Source: Mesorhabditis belari
Taxonomy: Eukaryota; Nematoda; Chromadorea; Rhabditida; Rhabditidae
DNA: 64,000 nucleotides
Direction: 5' to 3'
Assembly (NCBI GenBank): GCA_958450365.1
Contig: CAUEEP010000724.1
Location: 558,001-622,000, forward strand
The first letter of the stretch is position 1; every line of letters begins with the position of its first letter. Below are positions 59,101 to 64,000 of the stretch, piece after piece. The notes under the pieces were generated by a model. That model had not been told where the DNA came from. It made no database searches and saw only the letters and a program-made list of their open reading frames with translations. The position numbers were made by a program, and so were the translations under genes.

Positions 59101-62100
59101 GTGTTGAGGAGAGTTGAAAAAGGGGGCAGCACTCTGCTTGACGACAAAGCGCCCAGCTCGCATTGATCGTTACGAGAAAGGGGCAATGCAAATAAGAAAG
59201 GATCTCTTCTTTTCTCCACTATTTTTTCACCCTAACTGTCCCTGTCTCTTCTATTACTCTTGCGCCGAATACGGATAAGAGTGCTCTCCTCTTATTGCTT
59301 GCTCTTTGTCGACTCTAACCTCATTCGTCTCTCCTATCTCGCTTAGCAATAGAAGGTTTTTTCTGCTTCCATGGTCTCCATCAGGATAAAAGAGCTCTGC
59401 CCTATTTTCTCCTCTAACCATCTTTGTCTCTTCAATTTCTTTAGGAAACTGAATACGGATGGCTCTCTCGTTTTTCTCTATTTCCCTCTGAATGGGAAGG
59501 CCTTCCCACTCGGTCAGAGCGGACCCCCATCACTAAAAAGACTACACAGCAATGAGAGGTCGCAGAGAAACACGAAATTCTTGCCTTGGCTTTGACTAGA
59601 GCCCTGGGGAAGAACGGGGACCGACTAAATGTGGGGAGAGGGGAAAGCCCCATATCGCGCCGAATCTTGTGCTCTGTTCGGCGTCATTTTCAGCCACTTC
59701 TCTGGGTGATTTATAGAAGAAGAGAGAAAAAAAAGAAGAAAACACACGTGAGGAGCCGAAAAAAAGAGTGCTGCTATTTTAGCACAACGGGGTTTTCCCA
59801 CGGTTGGTCAAAGATTAAAATGGCTTTCGGGAAGAGTTGAGAAGATGGAGAAAAAGGAGAATCATTGTGTTTTCAGACAAAAAAGGAATCTCGTTTGGTT
59901 ATTTGATAAGTAATTCTGAAGAACCAAAAGACTGATGAAAAGCTGTGATTGTCGAATTTTTGATTCTATATCTAGATCCAGAGTTGGCAAAAGAGCTAAA
60001 TTTTCTTGGCTCTGGCTTTACTTTGGCTTTGATTTGGATTTGGCTTGGCTTTGGCTTTGATTAGGCTTTGGTTTTGGCTTTTTCCCAACCCTGGCCAGAT
60101 TCCATTTCCAATTGCTTACTAAAAAAACAAATTTTGTTTGCAAAAATTTCAATCGTGGGAACGTTTGAAGAGTATTTTAGTGGTGGGAATATTTTTCGCG
60201 AGAAAAATCGAAGAGACAAAGTGGCTAGGCAAACAGTTTATTTAGAAAACACTCACTCTTTTGCCCTTTCCGCCTTTCCAACGTCATTCCATTTTTGCGT
60301 GTTGCTCTCGAAAAAAGAAACGCCCATAAATCGCGATTTGGGCAATGATCAAATTCCTCTCTTTTCCCCTTTCTCTCAATTTTTATTTTGAAAATAATAG
60401 CGCAAGATTTTTAAAAATAACTTTACTTTATAATATTACTGGGTGAAATTAGGTTCAAAAATCTAGACTTTCCGAAATTTACCATTTTTATTCAGCAACT
60501 ACACCCGGCTACGCCGTTGACGAATGGAGAACGCTACCCGGGACAATCGTCGAATGTTCAAGGTATTAAAATAGTCTAACTGTCTAGCTTTGATTGAAGT
60601 CTAACAATTTTCGAAATACTGTTCTACGGTGAAAATTCTAGCCTCATCGAGTGGAGTGGATGGAGTGCCAGGAGGCGGACTACAACCCCAACAGCCGAAT
60701 CAAGGACCACCTGGGATGGGTCCACACGGAATCCCGCCCGGTATGTCCCATCCAGGAATGCACCAAATGTCCGGAATGCCACCACATCACATCCCGCAAC
60801 CCGGATATCATGGATACCAACCTGGATACTATCCACAGGTAAGTGTTTTGATAGAGGGGATGGACGAAGACCCGATTTTCCAGGCTAAGTCAAGCCAATC
60901 TCTTAGCTTTAGCTTAGCTAGCCCTAACTTTGGCTAAGCTTGGCTCTGACTTTGTTTGGCTTTGGCTAAGCTTGGTTCTGCCTTTGTTTGGATTCGGCTT
61001 TGGCTTGGTTATCGGACATTTGATACACGCCCCGTCCCTTTTGCCATTGGCAACCTAACTTTGAGCTCAAATATCTTGGCGTTGGGCTGTCCAATTTAAA
61101 TATTATTGGTATCATTAGATGCGCCAAGTCCTTCGCTGTCGATTGGTACAAAAGCTATTTAAATTGAACAGCCCAACACCAAGATATTTGAGCTCAAAGT
61201 TGGATTGCCAATGGCAGGGTGTCAAATGTCCCACAATCCTGGCTCATCCTCTGGCTTGGCTAGCCTTGACTTTTGGCTTTTCCGTCTATCCCTAAAGAGG
61301 GAAAGCTTCAAAAGTTTTCAGGATTACCTAATAGAAAATAATTCAGATGGGCCAAATGAGAGCAATGCATCCACACCATCCAATGTACCCACCCGGAGCC
61401 ATGGGCCACCCTGCTCAATTCCCGCCACATTACGGCCCACCAATGATGATGCGGCCACAACCACCGGGAGATCTCGTGAAAATGCCGCAAGGACCAAATC
61501 CCCTGGAATGGGCGAATGCGCAAAAGTTGAAGGTGGGTTGAATGAGTAGAAGAGGAGTCGTTAATTTGCAACATTGTGGACCTAATTTTTTTCAGGAAAA
61601 CGAGGAAAACGGTGATGCTAAACCAGGCAGCTCGCAACCGACCGCCGGAGCACCACCACAATGGCATGGAGCACCGATGGGAATGCATCCGGGGATGGTA
61701 CATCCACAAGCCGGACACATGGTTCCACCGAATGCTCAACAACCCCAGCAATCCGCTCCACCACCAGCCATCAATCGCAAAGCGAATATCGTTGATCAAT
61801 TGGTGGGTTTTTGGAAAAGAACTAGGAGAAAAGGAATTGCTTAACAAATTCACAAGGCTTTTTTGATTTTTCAAGTTATTTCCCTTCTAGCTCGTCTAAA
61901 AACGTTTACAGGCAACCGATTTTATCAAGTTAGGAGTCAAAATGAAGAGAAATCCTCACGGATCATTTATCTCAAAACAGATTAAAGACATATTGAGTTT
62001 GAAGAGAGTTATGAAGCTTAGTAAAATGTATATAAGGATATTTTTGATTACCTAGTTTACGTTTAGCACATTTACGACGATCCGGGCTTGACTTAACGTA

Positions 62101-63716
62101 CTAATGACACTTATTTTTGGTGTTATGTCGGGTTTTTTAAAATTTTTTTATGTATTTTACAAAAAGTTCTCGATAAATTTCTACTAGCTTTCAAGAGAAG
62201 ATTCAGGGCGATCGAATGACTATAATAGTTTAGTTTATCTTTGAATTCTCACTAAATTATTAGTGAAACAGTAACGACTACGCGAGTGTACGCCCAAAAT
62301 GTCCAGAATTTGTTAAATATCCACATAAATCTCAAATCTTTTAGGTGGGCCCAGTCACAGCTTCAAATCCGGCTCGAGTGATGCCTGAGAGAAAGCATTT
62401 CTTCGAGAGACTTGTCGCTTTTTGCGAGCAACAAGGCGAGCCGATCACCGTTGTTCCACAGGTTTTCAAAAGTAGCAAACCATTTAATAATTGATTCAGG
62501 TTTCTAAACAAAATGTGGATTTGCACAGGCTTTACATTGCAGTGAGAAATCGAGGAGGATTTGAAAAGGTTAATTTAAGAAAAGAGCTAAAATCAAAAGC
62601 TGATTTTAGGTGACAAAAGAGAAGGCTTGGAAATCGATTTGCCCGGAGGCGAACCCGGATATCTCGGAATCTTCGGCAGCTGGATATCAACTACGGAAAC
62701 ACTATCAAAAACACTTATTGCTATTGGAATGTATGGAAACGGGAAGGTTTGTTATATTATCTAAAGAGTAAAGCGGAAAATTGGATATCTTTTGATTTGT
62801 CAAAGCAAAATCCAACGAATGGGGCAGCTACGCACGGAAAAGCGAAAAAAATTACGGAAAAACGTAGCTGCTACATTTGTTGACTTTTTCTTTGAAAATG
62901 AAAAGATATTCTTTCTTTTTCCGCAAGCCTGATTCAAATGCAAATCATTTATTTTAGAAATCCGGAAGAAGCGATTGCGTTCGCCGACAAGTTGAAGAAA
63001 AAGAAATCGAAGAGCGAGAAAGAAAAGGATATTATTGCAGGTGAGGTTTTGAAAGATGTTGATTTGGTTAGATTTGGGTTAGACAAGGTTAGGTTAGGGT
63101 GTTATTCTGTTAACTCCAGGCTACTAGCAGTTTTTGTTCCATTTTTAAACTTAAAAAATGTACTTTATATCAAATAGTAAGCATAATAGGCCTAGGCTAA
63201 TGTAGTAAGCAATCTATTAAGTATCTTGAAAGTTACTTTTCCTACTTGCATTGAAAAATAACAAATTAAACGATTGCTCTGGTATGGTTTGCTCTAAATC
63301 AAAAGTGTTTCTTATTTAATTTCCATCTTTTTAAATCAATTTGGGTTCTAGATAAGTATTTTTTACCTCCGAACTACTTATTGTTAAGCTCTCCAAGTTA
63401 TTGGGATAGATGTGTCAGAATAGTGCTAGATTTGTGTTAGATTTATGTCAGATTGTCAGATTTGGTAACTAATAGTGAACTTTATGTAAATTTTGGCAAA
63501 TAAAAGGGGTAGAGGTTGTTAGGATACTAGATCTGTCAAATGCAAGTTTCATTCACAATTTCTAGACGGAGCAAGTACAAGCGCCGGAACGCCAGGCCCC
63601 CATACTCCGGCTCGAATCGGAAGCCCGAGCATGGTCAACCAAATGCAGTCCGGTCCACAAACGATGCCAGGATACAAGAAAAAAGGCAATTCGTCAAAAT
63701 TTTCCTTGAAGTGGGG
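56160..63716 (+). CDS. let-526: ARID1/BAF250-type SWI/SNF subunit (5' part)
   Basis: ARID1 proteins bind DNA through the ARID domain and direct the BAF chromatin-remodelling complex. Exons: 56160-56189 (tentative first, MSEPESSTAQ), 60496-60562, 60642-60838, 61347-61532, 61596-61802, 62345-62461, 62500-62568, 62610-62746, 62958-63040, and 63566 to about 63710 or beyond (donor uncertain). Phases agree throughout. The N-terminal 200 or so residues are Gly/Pro/Met/His/Gln-rich (GMHQMSGMPPHHIPQPGYHG), as in ARID1 low-complexity regions. The ARID domain starts at ERKHFFERLVAFCEQQGEP, continues LHRLYIAVRNRGGFEKV and KEKAWKSICPE and ends SSAAGYQLRKHYQKHLLLLE. A Lys/Glu-rich stretch (KKKKSKSEKEKD) follows. 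The 3' part, with the BAF250 C domain, is outside the window. Other ARID proteins are possible, but the low-complexity lead and linker fit ARID1 best. Confidence 0.85.
56196..56380. mobile_element. Decayed third copy of the TACCGTAA-ended element
   Basis: It shares GCGTCTTTGGTATCAAAAAA and AACCAGTGTCGAGAAAAA with the copy at 40529-40796. Its termini are lost. Confidence 0.6.
58752..58805 (+). pseudogene. tRNA-like sequence
   Basis: AGTTCATTGGCAAGCATTC and AGATTCGCATCCC resemble diverged A and B boxes. It lies in the ARID1-like first intron. Confidence 0.3.
61014..61232. mobile_element. Palindromic element in an ARID1-like intron
   Basis: The arms are GGACATTTGATACAC and inverse, continuing into TTGAGCTCAAATATCTTGG and inverse. 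It lies in the intron 60839-61346. Confidence 0.75.
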
Positions 63717-64000
63717 TATTTTGAATGAGTTGCACTGCTTTAATAGCTCGAATCTTTGTTCATCGAGATACAATCGTCACTAGGTGTTCTAGACTTTTCA
63801 GAACTTGCTTGACGAATTTTCATTAGATAGCCAACATTTTCTGTATCAAAATAGATAACGAATAAAATATGAATAACTCTGAACAAAGATCTGAGCACTA
63901 CTCGTTCAAAAAACCGGGTAAAACAAGAGCCAAAAAGTCGATATTCGAGTGTTTCTGATCCCGAGTCGTCTAATTGGTTTGGTGGGTGCTGGGATTTGTC
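63717..64000 (+). other. End of window, no exon recognised
   Basis: This is probably intron of the ARID1-like gene. I see no coding block or repeat in it. Confidence 0.3.

Larger units (their letters stand above)
56190..60495 (+). other. Large first intron of the ARID1-like gene
   Basis: No exon could be supported in 4.3 kb. It contains a decayed copy of the TACCGTAA-ended palindromic element (56196-56380), a tRNA-like sequence near 58750 and GC-rich islands near 57750-58260 and 59040-59830 that look regulatory. The first exon assignment, and therefore this intron, is tentative. Confidence 0.45.

Overview
The window is eukaryotic and almost certainly from a free-living rhabditid-type nematode. 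Genes are split into short exons, most introns end in a TTTCAG-like acceptor, several start codons lie within a few bases of such an acceptor (as expected for spliced-leader trans-splicing), TTAGGC arrays of the nematode telomere type occur internally, and one gene is a cuticle collagen. Exons were found by reading translated blocks, checking GT/AG borders and checking phase. No database search was run, and family names rest on remembered conserved motifs.

Layout. (1) 1093-19942, + strand: 25 consecutive exons of a Rab3GAP non-catalytic subunit (RAB3GAP2 / C. elegans rbg-2 type); the N-terminus lies before the window or is unrecognised in the first kilobase. Its introns are loaded with transposon fragments and minisatellites. 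(2) 20578-30215, - strand: a stomatin (SPFH/band-7) gene, convergent with the first, with two connecting exons not located. (3) 32114-40407, - strand: a gene of unknown product in at least six exons. (4) 41-47 kb: gene-poor DNA made of tandem arrays and a mariner remnant. (5) 47354-51356, + strand: a complete 12-exon cuticle collagen with an unusual Pro/Tyr tail ending in five arginines. (6) 51750-53150, - strand: a complete three-exon DDA1-like gene, tail to tail with the collagen. (7) 56160 to past 63700, + strand: the 5' part of an ARID1/BAF250-type gene (let-526 type) with a first intron of about 4.3 kb.

The genes are not an operon and do not form one pathway: Rab18/Rab3 regulation, a membrane scaffold, cuticle structure, a CUL4-DDB1 accessory factor and SWI/SNF chromatin remodelling. 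The striking property is the non-coding part. More than 30 different tandem arrays with units of about 5-34 bp, at least a dozen palindromic (MITE-like) elements, mariner and Merlin-type transposase remnants, a foldback-like element built of tandem subrepeats, and a short hairpin family that fills whole introns or starts next to splice donors. The last is the best candidate for an undescribed system (introner-like). Most long open frames here are by-products of tandem repeats and are not called as genes.
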